Positions 1 to 8,793 of a stretch of DNA of 64,000 nucleotides are shown in pieces. Source of the DNA: Streptomyces seoulensis (lineage in GTDB: Bacteria > Actinomycetota > Actinomycetes > Streptomycetales > Streptomycetaceae). The stretch spans positions 5,394,001-5,458,000 of the forward strand of contig NZ_CP032229.1 of assembly GCF_004328625.1 (NCBI RefSeq), read 5' to 3'. A model generated the notes under the pieces. That model was not told the origin of the DNA. It was given only the letters and a program-made list of their open reading frames with translations, and made no database searches. Within the stretch, counting starts at the first letter, position 1; each line of letters opens with the position of its first letter. A program made the position numbers and the translations under genes.

Positions 1-329
1 AGCCGCTGCGGGAGGTCCAGCGCTGGATCACCGAGCACCCCGAAGCCGACCTCTCCGTCGACGCCCTCGCCATCCGCGCCAGGCTCTCCCCGCGCCACTT
101 CGCGCGCGCCTTCACCGCCGAGACCGGCACCACACCGGGCCGCTACGTCGACCGGGTCGGGCTGGAGCACGCCCGCAGGCTCCTGGAGGACACCTCCGCC
201 TCGGTCGAGAAGGTCGCCCGCGCGAGCGGCTACGGCACCCCCGAAGCCATGCGCCGCGCCTTCGTCAAGGCACTCGGCACCGCCGCGACGGAGTACCGCC
301 GCCGCTTCCACCCCGTGCTCCCGCGCTGA
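1..329 (+). CDS. AraC-family transcriptional regulator, C-terminal part (5' truncated by window edge)
   Basis: The reading frame is open from base 3 to a TGA at 327-329 and encodes about 108 residues of a C-terminal double helix-turn-helix AraC domain. Typical family residues are visible: LSPRHFARAFTAETG in the first helix-turn-helix and EKVARASGYGTPEAMRRAF in the second. The next gene, 28 bases downstream, is a stand-alone DJ-1/PfpI protein. GlxA-type AraC regulators usually carry a DJ-1-like N-terminal domain, so the missing half probably has one too. The pair may act as regulator and target, but that is inference. Confidence 0.88.
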   Translation, partial: PLREVQRWITEHPEADLSVDALAIRARLSPRHFARAFTAETGTTPGRYVDRVGLEHARRLLEDTSASVEKVARASGYGTPEAMRRAFVKALGTAATEYRRRFHPVLPR

Positions 330-357
330 CCTCGGCGCACCCGTCGAAAGGACCGTC

Positions 358-993
358 ATGCAGATCGCCGTCGTCCTCTACGACCGTTTCACCGCCCTGG
401 ACGCGGTCGGACCGTACGAGATGCTGGCCCGCACACCGGACACGGAGACCGTGTTCGTCGCCGAGCAGGCCGGGCCTGTGCGCACCGACACCGGCAAGCT
501 CGCCCTGGTCGCCGACCGTTCCCTGGCCGAGGTGACCAGCCCCGACGTGCTGGTGGTGCCGGGCGGGCCGGGCCAGAGCGCGCTGATGGAGCACGGCCCG
601 CTCCTGGACTGGCTGCGCGAGGTGGACGCCACCAGCACCTGGACCACCTCGGTGTGCACCGGCTCGCTGCTGCTGGGGGCCGCCGGACTGCTTCAGGGCC
701 GCCGCGCCACCTCGCACTGGCTGGCCGTCGGGGAACTGACGCGCCTGGGCGCCGAACCCGTGAGGGAGCGCGTGGTGACCGACGGCAAGTACGTCACGGC
801 CGCCGTGGTGTCCGCCGGGATCGACATGGGCCTCACCCTGCTCGGCCGGCTCGCGGGCGACGAGTACGCCCAGGCCGTGCAGCTCGCCAACGAGTACGAC
901 CCGCACCCGCCCTACGACGCCGGTTCACCGGACAAGGCGCCCGCCCACCTGGTCGACGCCCTGCGCGAGCGGAGCCGGTTCATCCTGTCTTAG
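358..993 (+). CDS. DJ-1/PfpI family protein
   Basis: A 211-aa single-domain protein of the DJ-1/PfpI (class I glutamine amidotransferase-like) fold. The nucleophile elbow is visible as VCTGSLLLGAAGLLQG near residues 98-113, with Cys at the sharp turn, followed by the family's ATSHW motif. Members include isonitrile hydratases and stress-type hydrolases; substrate cannot be told from sequence. The ATG follows a GAAAGGA Shine-Dalgarno-like stretch. The gene sits just behind an AraC regulator of the type often paired with such proteins. Its stop overlaps the convergent crotonase gene by 14 bases. Confidence 0.85.
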   Translation: MQIAVVLYDRFTALDAVGPYEMLARTPDTETVFVAEQAGPVRTDTGKLALVADRSLAEVTSPDVLVVPGGPGQSALMEHGPLLDWLREVDATSTWTTSVCTGSLLLGAAGLLQGRRATSHWLAVGELTRLGAEPVRERVVTDGKYVTAAVVSAGIDMGLTLLGRLAGDEYAQAVQLANEYDPHPPYDAGSPDKAPAHLVDALRERSRFILS

Positions 994-1735
994 GCACGCC
1001 CCAGGTGAAGCGGGGTTCCCGGCGCTCCAGGAAGGCGGTCACGCCCTCCTCGGTGTCGGGGGAGGCGAGGGACTGGGCGGTCCAGTGGGCGTCGCGGCCG
1101 GTGCGGCCGTCGGCGTACTCCTTGGCGGCGGCCTGGGTGAGGAGGGAGCGGGTGGCCAGGGTGGCGGTGAGGGCGGCGACGCGCTTGTCCAGGTCGCCCT
1201 CCGGCAGCACCTCGTCCACCAGGCCGGTGCGCAGCGCGCGGTCGGTGCCGATCAGCTCGGCCGAGAACAGGAGGTACTTCGCGGTGGCCGGGCCGACCAG
1301 GGACACCAGACGGCGGGTGGAGGAGGCGGGGTAGACGATGCCGAGCCGCGCCGGGGTGACGCCGAACAGCGCGCCCTCCTCGGCCAGCCGGAGATCGCAG
1401 GCGGCCGCGAGCTGGGCCCCGCCGCCCACGCAGTGCCCCTTGACCGCGGCGAGCGTCGGCTTGGGGAACGCGGCCAGCGCCTCCTCGGCGGCCACCGCGA
1501 GACCCTGCGCCTCGGTGGGCGAACCCCGCAGCGTGGAGATGTCCGCGCCCGCGCAGAAGGTCCCGCCCGCCCCGGTGAGCACCAGCGCGCGCACCCCGGG
1601 ATCGACGGCCAGTTCCGCCAGCAGCAGGGGCAGCGCCCGCCACATCGCGGCCGTCATGGCGTTGCGCTTGGCCGGGTGGCGGATGACGACGGTGGCGACG
1701 CGGTCGGCGACCTCGTGCGACAGCTCGGGCTCCAT
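980..1735 (-). CDS. crotonase-fold (enoyl-CoA hydratase/isomerase family) protein lacking both catalytic glutamates
   Basis: A 251-aa crotonase-superfamily protein, normal length. The oxyanion-hole region is FCAGADISTLRG (about residues 60-71) and the second CoA-binding segment is GHCVGGGAQLAAACDLRLA (about 100-118). The two glutamates that add water in classical enoyl-CoA hydratases should lie in GGGxELA and in the following FxxPE. Here the residues are Gln (about 108) and Ala (about 129). A true hydratase is therefore unlikely; isomerase, hydrolase or decarboxylase-type chemistry on an acyl-CoA is more plausible. The gene is monocistronic on the minus strand and convergent with the DJ-1 gene. 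Confidence 0.85.
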   Translation of the reverse strand: MEPELSHEVADRVATVVIRHPAKRNAMTAAMWRALPLLLAELAVDPGVRALVLTGAGGTFCAGADISTLRGSPTEAQGLAVAAEEALAAFPKPTLAAVKGHCVGGGAQLAAACDLRLAEEGALFGVTPARLGIVYPASSTRRLVSLVGPATAKYLLFSAELIGTDRALRTGLVDEVLPEGDLDKRVAALTATLATRSLLTQAAAKEYADGRTGRDAHWTAQSLASPDTEEGVTAFLERREPRFTWGVPKTG

Positions 1736-1845
1736 GCGGCGGATGCTATCCGCGGGCGCCGGTCCCGGCCGGGTGAGTTAGCTCGCACCACCCGAGGGAC
1801 AAAAGGAGAGAAGAACAGCAAACAGGGGCGATCAAGGAGGCGGCG

Positions 1846-2430
1846 ATGGCCAGATCCGGCAAGACCGGGGCGAGGGGCGCGAGGGGACTGAGCCGGAGTT
1901 TCAGCTGGCTCGCGGTGCTCGGGGTGATCCTGGTGATCGCCGGGATCGTCGGCCTGGTGTACACCGGGGTGGCCACCCTGACCTCGATGATCCTCTTCGG
2001 CTGGCTGCTGCTGATCGGCGGCGTGGTGGGCCTGCTGCACGCGGTGCAGGCGCGCGGCACCAACTTCTTCTGGCTCGGTGTCATCGTGGCCGCGCTGAAC
2101 ATCGCCGCCGGGATCGTCGTCATCCGGATGCCGCACGCGGCCGCCGACGCCCTGACCATGTTCGCCGCGCTGCTGTTCCTCGCGGCCGGCCTGTTCCGGC
2201 TGGCCGGCAGCCTGATCGTGCGCGGCCCGCAGTTCGGCTGGACCCTGCTGCTCGGCGCCTTCGACCTGCTGCTCGGCATCCTGGTGCTGGTCAGCTGGCC
2301 GGGCAGCAGCCAGTACGTCATCGGCTGCTTCTTCTCGCTGGCCCTGCTCTTCGACGGCCTCGGCCTGATCGCCGCCGGGTACGGGGGCCGCCGGGTGGTC
2401 GGCATGATGGGCGAAGGGACCACCGCCTGA
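1846..2430 (+). CDS. HdeD-like (DUF308) multi-pass membrane protein
   Basis: A 194-aa protein made of about six hydrophobic helices in three hairpin pairs, typical of the HdeD/DUF308 family. The first helix is LAVLGVILVIAGIVGLVYTG, following a basic N-terminus rich in Arg and Gly. HdeD of E. coli is linked to acid resistance; the streptomycete role is unknown. The start is well supported by AAGGAGGCGGCG directly before the ATG. It is single-gene and divergent from the crotonase gene. Confidence 0.82.
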   Translation: MARSGKTGARGARGLSRSFSWLAVLGVILVIAGIVGLVYTGVATLTSMILFGWLLLIGGVVGLLHAVQARGTNFFWLGVIVAALNIAAGIVVIRMPHAAADALTMFAALLFLAAGLFRLAGSLIVRGPQFGWTLLLGAFDLLLGILVLVSWPGSSQYVIGCFFSLALLFDGLGLIAAGYGGRRVVGMMGEGTTA

Positions 2431-2660
2431 GACTCCGCCGTCCCGGCGCCCCGTACAGACTTGACCAACCCGTACAACCTGAATAGTTCTCGAACCGGAC
2501 GCCGGGGCGACAGATACGGTCATCGGCGCGACCGCACCGTACGGATGCGGTCGTAACCGTTCGATACCCGCTGACTTGTGTTCAGTCCTCCGGTGCGGAC
2601 CCCAGCGTTACCAACACTCGACGTGTGGTGACAATCGAGCGCGAGGGTGGCGACCGGACG

Positions 2661-3155
2661 ATGGACAACCACGGGCGCGGAGGTGTGCCGCGCCCCTCGG
2701 AGGGCGCCGAGCGCCCGCCCGGACCCCTGCCGTACGAGGGAGTGTGGCGGTTCACCGCCCCCGCCGTGGACGCCTCGGTCCCGCAGGCCCGGCACGCCGT
2801 ACGGGATCTGCTGCTGCGCCAGGGCGTACCGGTCGCGGACGAAGTGGTGGACGGGCTGCTGCTGATCGTCTCCGAGCTGGTCACGAACGCGGTCAAGCAC
2901 GCGGCGCTGCTCTCCCCGATGCTCGGGGTCGAGGTGGCCGTCGGCGCCGAGTGGGTCCGGATCTCGGTGGAGGACAACCACCCCTACCGGCCCACCGCGC
3001 TGGAGGCCGACCACGGCCAGACCGGCGGCCGGGGCCTGCTGCTGGTGCGCGAGGTGGCGCGCGAGGCGGGCGGCGCGGTCGACGTGGAGCACACGGCGAG
3101 CGGCGGCAAGGTGATCTGGGCCGCCCTGCCGCTCAAACCCGCGCTGCCCGGATGA
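2661..3155 (+). CDS. ATP-binding protein, RsbW-like anti-sigma-type HATPase
   Basis: A short GHKL/HATPase_c protein of the kind abundant in Streptomyces as anti-sigma or signalling ATPases. The N box is LLLIVSELVTNAVKHAA, the G1 region is WVRISVEDNHP, and the G2 region is GGRGLLLVREVAREAGG. I start at the ATG at 2661 because a GAGGG lies upstream of it; a GTG at 2625 in the same frame (176 aa in all) has no visible ribosome-binding site. No sigma factor or anti-anti-sigma gene is adjacent, so the partner is unknown. Confidence 0.85.
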   Translation: MDNHGRGGVPRPSEGAERPPGPLPYEGVWRFTAPAVDASVPQARHAVRDLLLRQGVPVADEVVDGLLLIVSELVTNAVKHAALLSPMLGVEVAVGAEWVRISVEDNHPYRPTALEADHGQTGGRGLLLVREVAREAGGAVDVEHTASGGKVIWAALPLKPALPG

Positions 3156-3170
3156 GGGTCCCGCCGGGGC

Positions 3171-3770
3171 CTACCAGCCCGCGGCAGACCCCGTCAGCTC
3201 CTTGATCGCCGGACGCGCCGCGTCCAGCACCGTCATGAACCACGCGGAGAACGGCTCCCGCTCGTGCCGCTCCGCCAGCTCGGCCGCCGTCACGAAGGCG
3301 GTCCCGCCGACCTCCTCCGGGTCCGGCGCGAGCGTCTGCTGCACCAGGCCGACGAAGAGGTGGTTGTACTCCTGCTCCACCAGGCCCGACGCCGGGTCCG
3401 GGTGGTTGTAGCGCACGGTGCCCGCCTGGGCCAGCAGCGAGGGCGAGACCCCCAGCTCCTCGTGGGTGCGCCGGGCCGCCGCCGCGAACGGCGCCTCACC
3501 GGGGTAGGGGTGGCCGCAGCAGGTGTTGGACCAGACACCGGGGGAGTGGTACTTGCCGAGCGCCCGCTGCTGCAGCAGCAGCCGGCCGCGCTCGTCGAAG
3601 AGGAACACCGAGAACGCCCGGTGCAGTTGGCCCGGCGGCTGGTGGGCGGCCAGCTTCTCCGCGGTGCCGGTCGTCACGCCGTTCTCGTCCACGAGTTCCA
3701 GCAGAATCGGCTCCGCGGTGCCGTTCGGCGAGCTGTGCGTCTCGGTGGCTGGTGTGATCGGCATACCCAT
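3171..3770 (-). CDS. idi: isopentenyl-diphosphate delta-isomerase, type 1
   Basis: A 199-aa Nudix-fold type 1 IDI that interconverts IPP and DMAPP in the cytosol. Metal-site histidines H43 and H50 are in place, the active-site segment is NTCCGHPYPGE (residues 82-92), and the Nudix helix contains RRTHEELG. A later EQEYNHLF segment supplies the Glu-x-Glu metal ligands. The MEP pathway already makes both isomers, so IDI balances them. Its position about 10 kb from a hopanoid cluster with its own dxs and ispG suggests a shared supply role. It stops 15 bases from the convergent ATPase gene. Confidence 0.95.
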   Translation of the reverse strand: MGMPITPATETHSSPNGTAEPILLELVDENGVTTGTAEKLAAHQPPGQLHRAFSVFLFDERGRLLLQQRALGKYHSPGVWSNTCCGHPYPGEAPFAAAARRTHEELGVSPSLLAQAGTVRYNHPDPASGLVEQEYNHLFVGLVQQTLAPDPEEVGGTAFVTAAELAERHEREPFSAWFMTVLDAARPAIKELTGSAAGW

Positions 3771-3867
3771 CCTTCACGTCGGTCTTCGCACCCCAAGTCT
3801 GCCGTACGAAACCGGCACTCCCGGCACTTCGCGGCCCGTCCGCATGTCCTGTACCCGTACGAGTACC

Positions 3868-4809
3868 TCAGTGACAGAGCCGCGCCTCGTGCTCCGCGTG
3901 CCCGCCCGGTTCCAGCTGGAAGGTGCAGTGCTCCACGTCGAAGTGGTCGCCCAGACACCCTTGCAGCTCGTGCAGCATCTTCTCGTGGCCGATGGCGTTC
4001 AGCACATCCGTACTCACCACCACATGTGCGGAGAGCACAGGCATGCCCGAGGTGATCGTCCAGGCGTGGAGGTCATGTACGTCCTCCACACCGTCCAGCG
4101 CCAGGATGTGTGCCCGCACCTCGGTCATGTCGACGTCCTTGGGCGCCGCCTCCAGGAGCACGTCCAGCGTCTCGCGCAGCAGCCGCAGCGTCCTCGGTAC
4201 GATCATCAGCCCGATGAGCAGCGAGGCGATCGGGTCAGCGGCCTGCCAGCCGGTGGCCAGGATCACGGCGGCGGAGATGATCACCGCGACCGAGCCCAGC
4301 GCGTCCGCGGCGACCTCCAGGAAGGCCCCGCGCACATTGAGGCTCTCCTTCTGCCCGCGCATCAGCAGCAGGAGCGAGACGGAGTTCGCCACCAGGCCGA
4401 TCGCGCCGAACACCACCATCAGCCCGCCGTGCGTCTCGGCCGGCCGCAGGAACCGCTCCACCGCCTCGACCAGCACATAGCCGCCCACCCCGAGCAGCAG
4501 CACACAGTTGGCGAGCGCGGCCAGGATCTCGGCGCGGGCGAAGCCGAAGGTGCGGTGGGTGCTCGGCGGCCGGGCCGCGAAGTGGATCGCCAGCAGCGCC
4601 ATGACCAGGCCCACCGCGTCGGTCGCCATGTGGGCGGCGTCCGCGATCAGCGCCAGCGAGTCCGCGACCAGACCGCCGATGATCTCGACCACCATGATGG
4701 TGAGCGTGATGCCCAGCGCCGCGCGCAGCCTGCCCCGGTACGCGGCCGCAGCCGTACCCGTGGACGGCACATGGCTGTGCGCATGCCCGTGGTCGTGCCC
4801 TGCCCCCAT
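3868..4809 (-). CDS. cation diffusion facilitator (CDF) metal transporter
   Basis: A 313-aa CDF-family inner-membrane metal/proton antiporter, probably for Zn2+ or a similar divalent ion. The N-terminus is His-rich (GHDHGHAHSHVPS). Six transmembrane helices follow, with the helix-2 metal site in LIADAAHMATDAVGL and the helix-5 site in FLEVAADALGSVAVI, where Glu replaces the commoner His. The cytosolic C-terminal domain has H-rich AHVVVS and DVEHCTF strands. I start at ATG 4809 because AAGGG lies just upstream; the frame is open to 4857. A strong hairpin separates it from galE. Confidence 0.9.
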   Translation of the reverse strand: MGAGHDHGHAHSHVPSTGTAAAAYRGRLRAALGITLTIMVVEIIGGLVADSLALIADAAHMATDAVGLVMALLAIHFAARPPSTHRTFGFARAEILAALANCVLLLGVGGYVLVEAVERFLRPAETHGGLMVVFGAIGLVANSVSLLLLMRGQKESLNVRGAFLEVAADALGSVAVIISAAVILATGWQAADPIASLLIGLMIVPRTLRLLRETLDVLLEAAPKDVDMTEVRAHILALDGVEDVHDLHAWTITSGMPVLSAHVVVSTDVLNAIGHEKMLHELQGCLGDHFDVEHCTFQLEPGGHAEHEARLCH

Positions 4810-4921
4810 GAGAGAACCGCCCTTCAGCGCCGCGCGCCGGCTCGCAAACGAACGCACCGGCTCACAGTGAACAACGGCCGACGGTCACCGGGCAACGCGG
4901 CACTGAACACCGTTGTCATAT

Positions 4922-4956
4922 GCTCTGACCTGCGGAAACGATCCGCAGGTCAGAGC
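4922..4956 (-). terminator. hairpin terminator downstream of galE
   Basis: A perfect 15-bp inverted repeat (arms 4922-4936 and 4942-4956) with a 5-base loop lies 12 bases beyond the galE stop and 113 bases before the metal-transporter start. Streptomycete terminators often lack a U-tract, and none is evident here, so this is a structural call. Confidence 0.75.
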
Positions 4957-4968
4957 CGTACGGTGTCC

Positions 4969-5940
4969 CTACAGGCCGTGGTGGCGCTGCCAGCCCGCCC
5001 ACGCCGAGGCGACCATCTCCGGCACTCCGAGCCGGGCCCGCCAGCCCAGTTCGGCCGCCGCCCGCTCGGCGGAGGCGACCGCGCGCGGCGCGTCCCCCGG
5101 GCGGCGGTCCTCGGTCACCGGCTCCCGCCGGTCCCCGGTGACCTCGCCGATCAGCGTGATCAGCTCGCGCACCGACACCCCCTCGCCCCGGCCGACGTTC
5201 AGCGTCAGATCACCGGCCGGCGCGTCCTTCGAGAGCCGCCGGGCCGCCGCGAGATGGGCCTCGGCGAGGTCGGCCACATGGATGTAGTCGCGGACACAGG
5301 TGCCGTCCGGCGTCGGGTAGTCGGCGCCGAAGATCCGGGGCGCCTCGCCGCGGGTGAGCCGGTCGAAGACCATCGGGACGATGTTGAACACCCCCGTGTC
5401 GGCCAGCTCCGGCGCGGCCGCGCCCGCCACGTTGAAGTAGCGCAGGCACACCGTGGAGATGCCGTGCGCCCGCCCGGCCGCTCGGACCAGCCACTCACCG
5501 GCCAGCTTGGTCTCGCCGTAGGGGTTCACCGGGAGGCACGGGGTGTCCTCGGTGATCAGGTCCACGTCCGGGTTGCCGTACACGGCCGCCGAGGAGGAGA
5601 AGACCAGGCGCCGTACGCCCGCGTCCGCGATCGCGTCCAGCAGGGTCGCCAGGCCGCCGATGTTCTCCCGGTAGTAGCGGACGGGCTCCGCCACCGACTC
5701 CCCGACCTGCTTGCGCGCCGCGAGATGCACCACACCGGTGATCCCGTGGTCGGCGAAGACCCGCTTCAGCAGGTCCCCGTCCAGCGTCGAGCCCTCGACG
5801 AGCGGCACGCCCCCGGGCAGCCGCTCGGGCACCGCCGCCGACAGGTCGTCCAGGACGACCACGTCCTCCCCGGCACCGTGCATGGCCCGCGCCACGTGGG
5901 CCCCGATGTATCCGGCTCCGCCGGTGATCAACCACGTCAT
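4969..5940 (-). CDS. galE: UDP-glucose 4-epimerase
   Basis: A 323-aa extended short-chain dehydrogenase. It begins MTWLITGGAGYIGAHVARAM with the NAD-binding GxxGxxG, has the catalytic Ser in VFSSSAAVYGNP and the YxxxK pair in NPYGETKLAGE. It interconverts UDP-glucose and UDP-galactose. The frame stays open upstream to 6252, but the Rossmann strand must start at the N-terminus, so ATG 5940 is the start. It is divergent from the phosphopolyol operon at 6233, which encodes a glycosyltransferase, so it may supply that pathway with a nucleotide sugar (inference). Confidence 0.93.
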   Translation of the reverse strand: MTWLITGGAGYIGAHVARAMHGAGEDVVVLDDLSAAVPERLPGGVPLVEGSTLDGDLLKRVFADHGITGVVHLAARKQVGESVAEPVRYYRENIGGLATLLDAIADAGVRRLVFSSSAAVYGNPDVDLITEDTPCLPVNPYGETKLAGEWLVRAAGRAHGISTVCLRYFNVAGAAAPELADTGVFNIVPMVFDRLTRGEAPRIFGADYPTPDGTCVRDYIHVADLAEAHLAAARRLSKDAPAGDLTLNVGRGEGVSVRELITLIGEVTGDRREPVTEDRRPGDAPRAVASAERAAAELGWRARLGVPEMVASAWAGWQRHHGL

Positions 5941-6232
5941 GCCCGCAGACCCTACGCCGCGCCCCGCCGGACGTCCCCGATGCCCGGATGATCCCCGGAT
6001 CGCGCGCCGCCCGCCGGGACGCGGTTTGTGGGCCGGCCCTCCGATCCCCGATGATGATCGCGGCACAGGCGGGCGCGGCCCCGGTGGACCGGGCCTGAAC
6101 GCCCGGTGAACGGGTACACCGGCCCATCCGATAGCCTCTGCCGACATGCCGCCCCGGCGAGCCGCCGGCGAGGGGCGCCCCCCATCACGCAAGCGACGGC
6201 GCCGACGCGCCGGACCCAGGGAGTGAATTCGG

Positions 6233-8044
6233 TTGCCGACCGCCATCGTCACCGGTCAGCCGGTCCCCGGATCGTCCCTAGAAGGCGATCTGCGGTCCCT
6301 CGGCTTCGACGTGCGCATGGCCGCCGACACCGCCGAGGCCCGGAACCTGATCGCGGCCGCCCCCGCCGACGGGCGCGTGGCCCTGGTCGACGCCCGCTTC
6401 GTCGGCCACCCGCACGCCCTGCGCCTCGGCCTCACCGACCCCCGCTTCCCGCTCGCCGCCGTGCCCGGCGCCGTCACCGCCCAGGGCAGCGCCCGGCAGA
6501 CGCTGAGCCGGGCCCTGGAGGGGCAGGAGCAGGGCCAGGACGAGACCGGCGGCGGCACCGCCGTCGCCGTGGACAGCCTGCCCGACCGCCTGGTCACCGC
6601 CCTCGACGCGGGCGGCACCCCGGTGCACCGCCCCGAGCTGGGCAGCCTGGTCGCCGCCGTCCCCGCCGACCCGCAAGGCCGCAACGAGGCCCGGCAGGCC
6701 GTCCTCGCCGTCGACGAGGAGGACGTCCGCCTCAAGTCGGCGGTGAAGTCCCGCGACGGCTTCTTCACCACCTTCTGCATCAGCCCCTACTCGCGCTACC
6801 TCGCGCGCTGGTGCGCCCGCCGGGGTCTCACCCCGAACCAGGTCACCACCGCCTCCCTGCTCACCGCGCTGATAGCGGCGGGCTGCGCGGCCACCGGCAC
6901 CCGCCCCGGCTTCGTCGCGGCCGGCGTGCTGCTGATCGCCTCCTTCGTGCTGGACTGCACCGACGGCCAGCTCGCCCGCTACTCCCTGCAGTACTCCACG
7001 CTCGGCGCCTGGCTCGACGCCACCTTCGACCGGGCCAAGGAGTACGCCTACTACGCCGGACTCGCGCTCGGCGCGGCCCGCGGCGGCGATGACGTGTGGG
7101 CCCTCGCGCTCGGCGCGATGATCCTCCAGACCTGCCGGCACGTCGTGGACTTCTCCTTCAACGAGGCCAACCACGACGCCACCGCCAACACCAGCCCCAC
7201 CGCCGCCCTCTCCGACAAGCTGGACAGCGTCGGCTGGACGGTCTGGGTCCGCCGGATGATCGTCCTGCCCATCGGCGAACGCTGGGCCATGATCGCCGTC
7301 CTCACCGCGGTCACCACCCCCCGCATCACCTTCTACGTGCTGCTGATCGGCTGCGCGCTGGCGGCGACGTACACCACGGCGGGCCGCGTCCTGCGCTCGC
7401 TGACCCGCAAGGCCCGCCGCACCGACCGCGCCGCCCGCGCGCTCGCCGACCTCGCGGACACCGGCCCGCTCGGCGGGGCCCTCGGCCGCGTGCTCAAGCG
7501 GGGCCTGCCCGGCCTCGCCGTCCCGGCCGTCGCCTTCCTCGGCGGTGCCGCCGTGGTCGCCTGCTCGGCGCTGACCGGCTTCGGCGGCTGGCTCCCGGTG
7601 GTGGGCGCGCTCGTCTACGTCCTCACCTCGGCGCTCGCCACGGCCCGCCCGCTCAAGGGCTCGCTGGACTGGCTCGTCCCGCCGTTCTTCCGCGCCGCCG
7701 AGTACGGCACGGTGCTCGCGCTGGCCGCCCGCGCCGACGTCCACGGCGCCCTTCCGGCGGCGTTCGGGCTGGTCGCGGCGGTCGCCTACCATCACTACGA
7801 CACGGTGTACCGCATCCGCGGCGACGCCGGAGCGCCGCCGGCCTGGCTGGTGCGCGCCATCGGGGGGCAGGAGGGGCGCACGCTGCTCGTCACCGTGCTT
7901 GCCGCGCTGCTGACCGCCTCCCAGTTCACCGTCGCGCTCACGGTCATCGCCGTGTGCGTCGCTCTGCTGGTGCTCGTGGAGAGCATCCGCTTCTGGGTGT
8001 CCGCTGGGGCGCCCGCCGTCCACGACGAAGGAGAAACCGCATGA
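6233..8044 (+). CDS. large CDP-alcohol phosphotransferase-family membrane protein with extra N-terminal domain
   Basis: A 603-aa protein. Residues 1-170 form a soluble region without a motif I recognise. Then comes a CDP-alcohol phosphatidyltransferase domain with the complete signature D241-x2-DG-x2-AR-x8-G258-x3-D262-x3-D266. The rest is membrane-rich, with further helices near residues 415-580. The family transfers a phospho-alcohol from a CDP-linked donor to an acceptor alcohol in the membrane. The start is a TTG after GGGAG. The stop overlaps the next start by 4 bases, so translation is coupled with the nucleotidyltransferase that would make the CDP-donor. The substrate is not predictable. 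Confidence 0.85.
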   Translation: MPTAIVTGQPVPGSSLEGDLRSLGFDVRMAADTAEARNLIAAAPADGRVALVDARFVGHPHALRLGLTDPRFPLAAVPGAVTAQGSARQTLSRALEGQEQGQDETGGGTAVAVDSLPDRLVTALDAGGTPVHRPELGSLVAAVPADPQGRNEARQAVLAVDEEDVRLKSAVKSRDGFFTTFCISPYSRYLARWCARRGLTPNQVTTASLLTALIAAGCAATGTRPGFVAAGVLLIASFVLDCTDGQLARYSLQYSTLGAWLDATFDRAKEYAYYAGLALGAARGGDDVWALALGAMILQTCRHVVDFSFNEANHDATANTSPTAALSDKLDSVGWTVWVRRMIVLPIGERWAMIAVLTAVTTPRITFYVLLIGCALAATYTTAGRVLRSLTRKARRTDRAARALADLADTGPLGGALGRVLKRGLPGLAVPAVAFLGGAAVVACSALTGFGGWLPVVGALVYVLTSALATARPLKGSLDWLVPPFFRAAEYGTVLALAARADVHGALPAAFGLVAAVAYHHYDTVYRIRGDAGAPPAWLVRAIGGQEGRTLLVTVLAALLTASQFTVALTVIAVCVALLVLVESIRFWVSAGAPAVHDEGETA

Positions 8045-8793
8045 TCGGCCTTGTGCTGGCGGCCGGCGCCGGACGGCGTCTGCGCCCCTACACCGACACC
8101 CTCCCCAAGGCGCTGGTGCCGGTGGGCCCGGAGGGCGACGAGGAGTCGCTCACCGTCCTCGACCTCACCCTCGGCAACTTCGCCGAGGTCGGCCTGACCG
8201 AGGTCGGCGTCATCGTCGGCTACCGCAAGGAGGCCGTGTACGAGCGTCGGGCGGCTCTTGAGGCCAAGTACGGCCTGAAGATCACGCTGATCGACAACGA
8301 CAAGGCCGAGGAGTGGAACAACGCCTACTCCCTGTGGTGCGGCCGGGACGCCCTCAAGGACGGCGTGATCCTCGCCAACGGCGACACCGTGCACCCGGTC
8401 TCCGTCGAGAAGACCCTGCTCGCGGCCCGTGGCGACGGCAAGAGGATCATCCTCGCGCTGGACACCGTGAAGTCCCTGGCGGACGAGGAGATGAAGGTCG
8501 TCGTGGACCCCGACAAGGGCGTCCAGAGGATCACCAAGCTGATGGACCCGGCCGAGGCGACCGGTGAGTACATCGGCGTGACCCTCATCGAGGGCGACGC
8601 GGCCGAGGAGCTGGCCGACGCGCTGCGCGCCACCTTCGAGCGCGACCCGCAGCTGTACTACGAGGACGGTTACCAGGAGCTGGTGAACCGGGGCTTCAAG
8701 ATCGACGTCCAGCCCATCGGCGACGTCTCCTGGGTCGAGATCGACAACCACGACGACCTCGCCAAGGGACGGGAGATCGCGTGCCAGTACTGA
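8041..8793 (+). CDS. LicC-like sugar/polyol-phosphate nucleotidyltransferase
   Basis: A 250-aa nucleotidyltransferase beginning MIGLVLAAGAGRRLRPYTD, with the nucleotide-binding LAAGxGxRL signature and PKALVPV. The segment EEWNNAYSLWCGRD resembles the NNxYSLW block of phosphocholine and inositol-phosphate cytidylyltransferases (LicC/IPCT group). With two CDP-alcohol-type enzymes in the operon, the simplest reading is that it makes a CDP-polyol. It overlaps the upstream gene by 4 bases and the downstream dehydrogenase by 13 bases. Activation of a sugar-phosphate with another nucleotide is the alternative. Confidence 0.85.
   Translation: MIGLVLAAGAGRRLRPYTDTLPKALVPVGPEGDEESLTVLDLTLGNFAEVGLTEVGVIVGYRKEAVYERRAALEAKYGLKITLIDNDKAEEWNNAYSLWCGRDALKDGVILANGDTVHPVSVEKTLLAARGDGKRIILALDTVKSLADEEMKVVVDPDKGVQRITKLMDPAEATGEYIGVTLIEGDAAEELADALRATFERDPQLYYEDGYQELVNRGFKIDVQPIGDVSWVEIDNHDDLAKGREIACQY

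Noticed and set aside
5941..6252. Upstream extension of galE by about 104 codons
   Set aside because: The NAD-binding strand must be at the N-terminus; the extension is Arg/Pro-rich and runs through the divergent promoter region.
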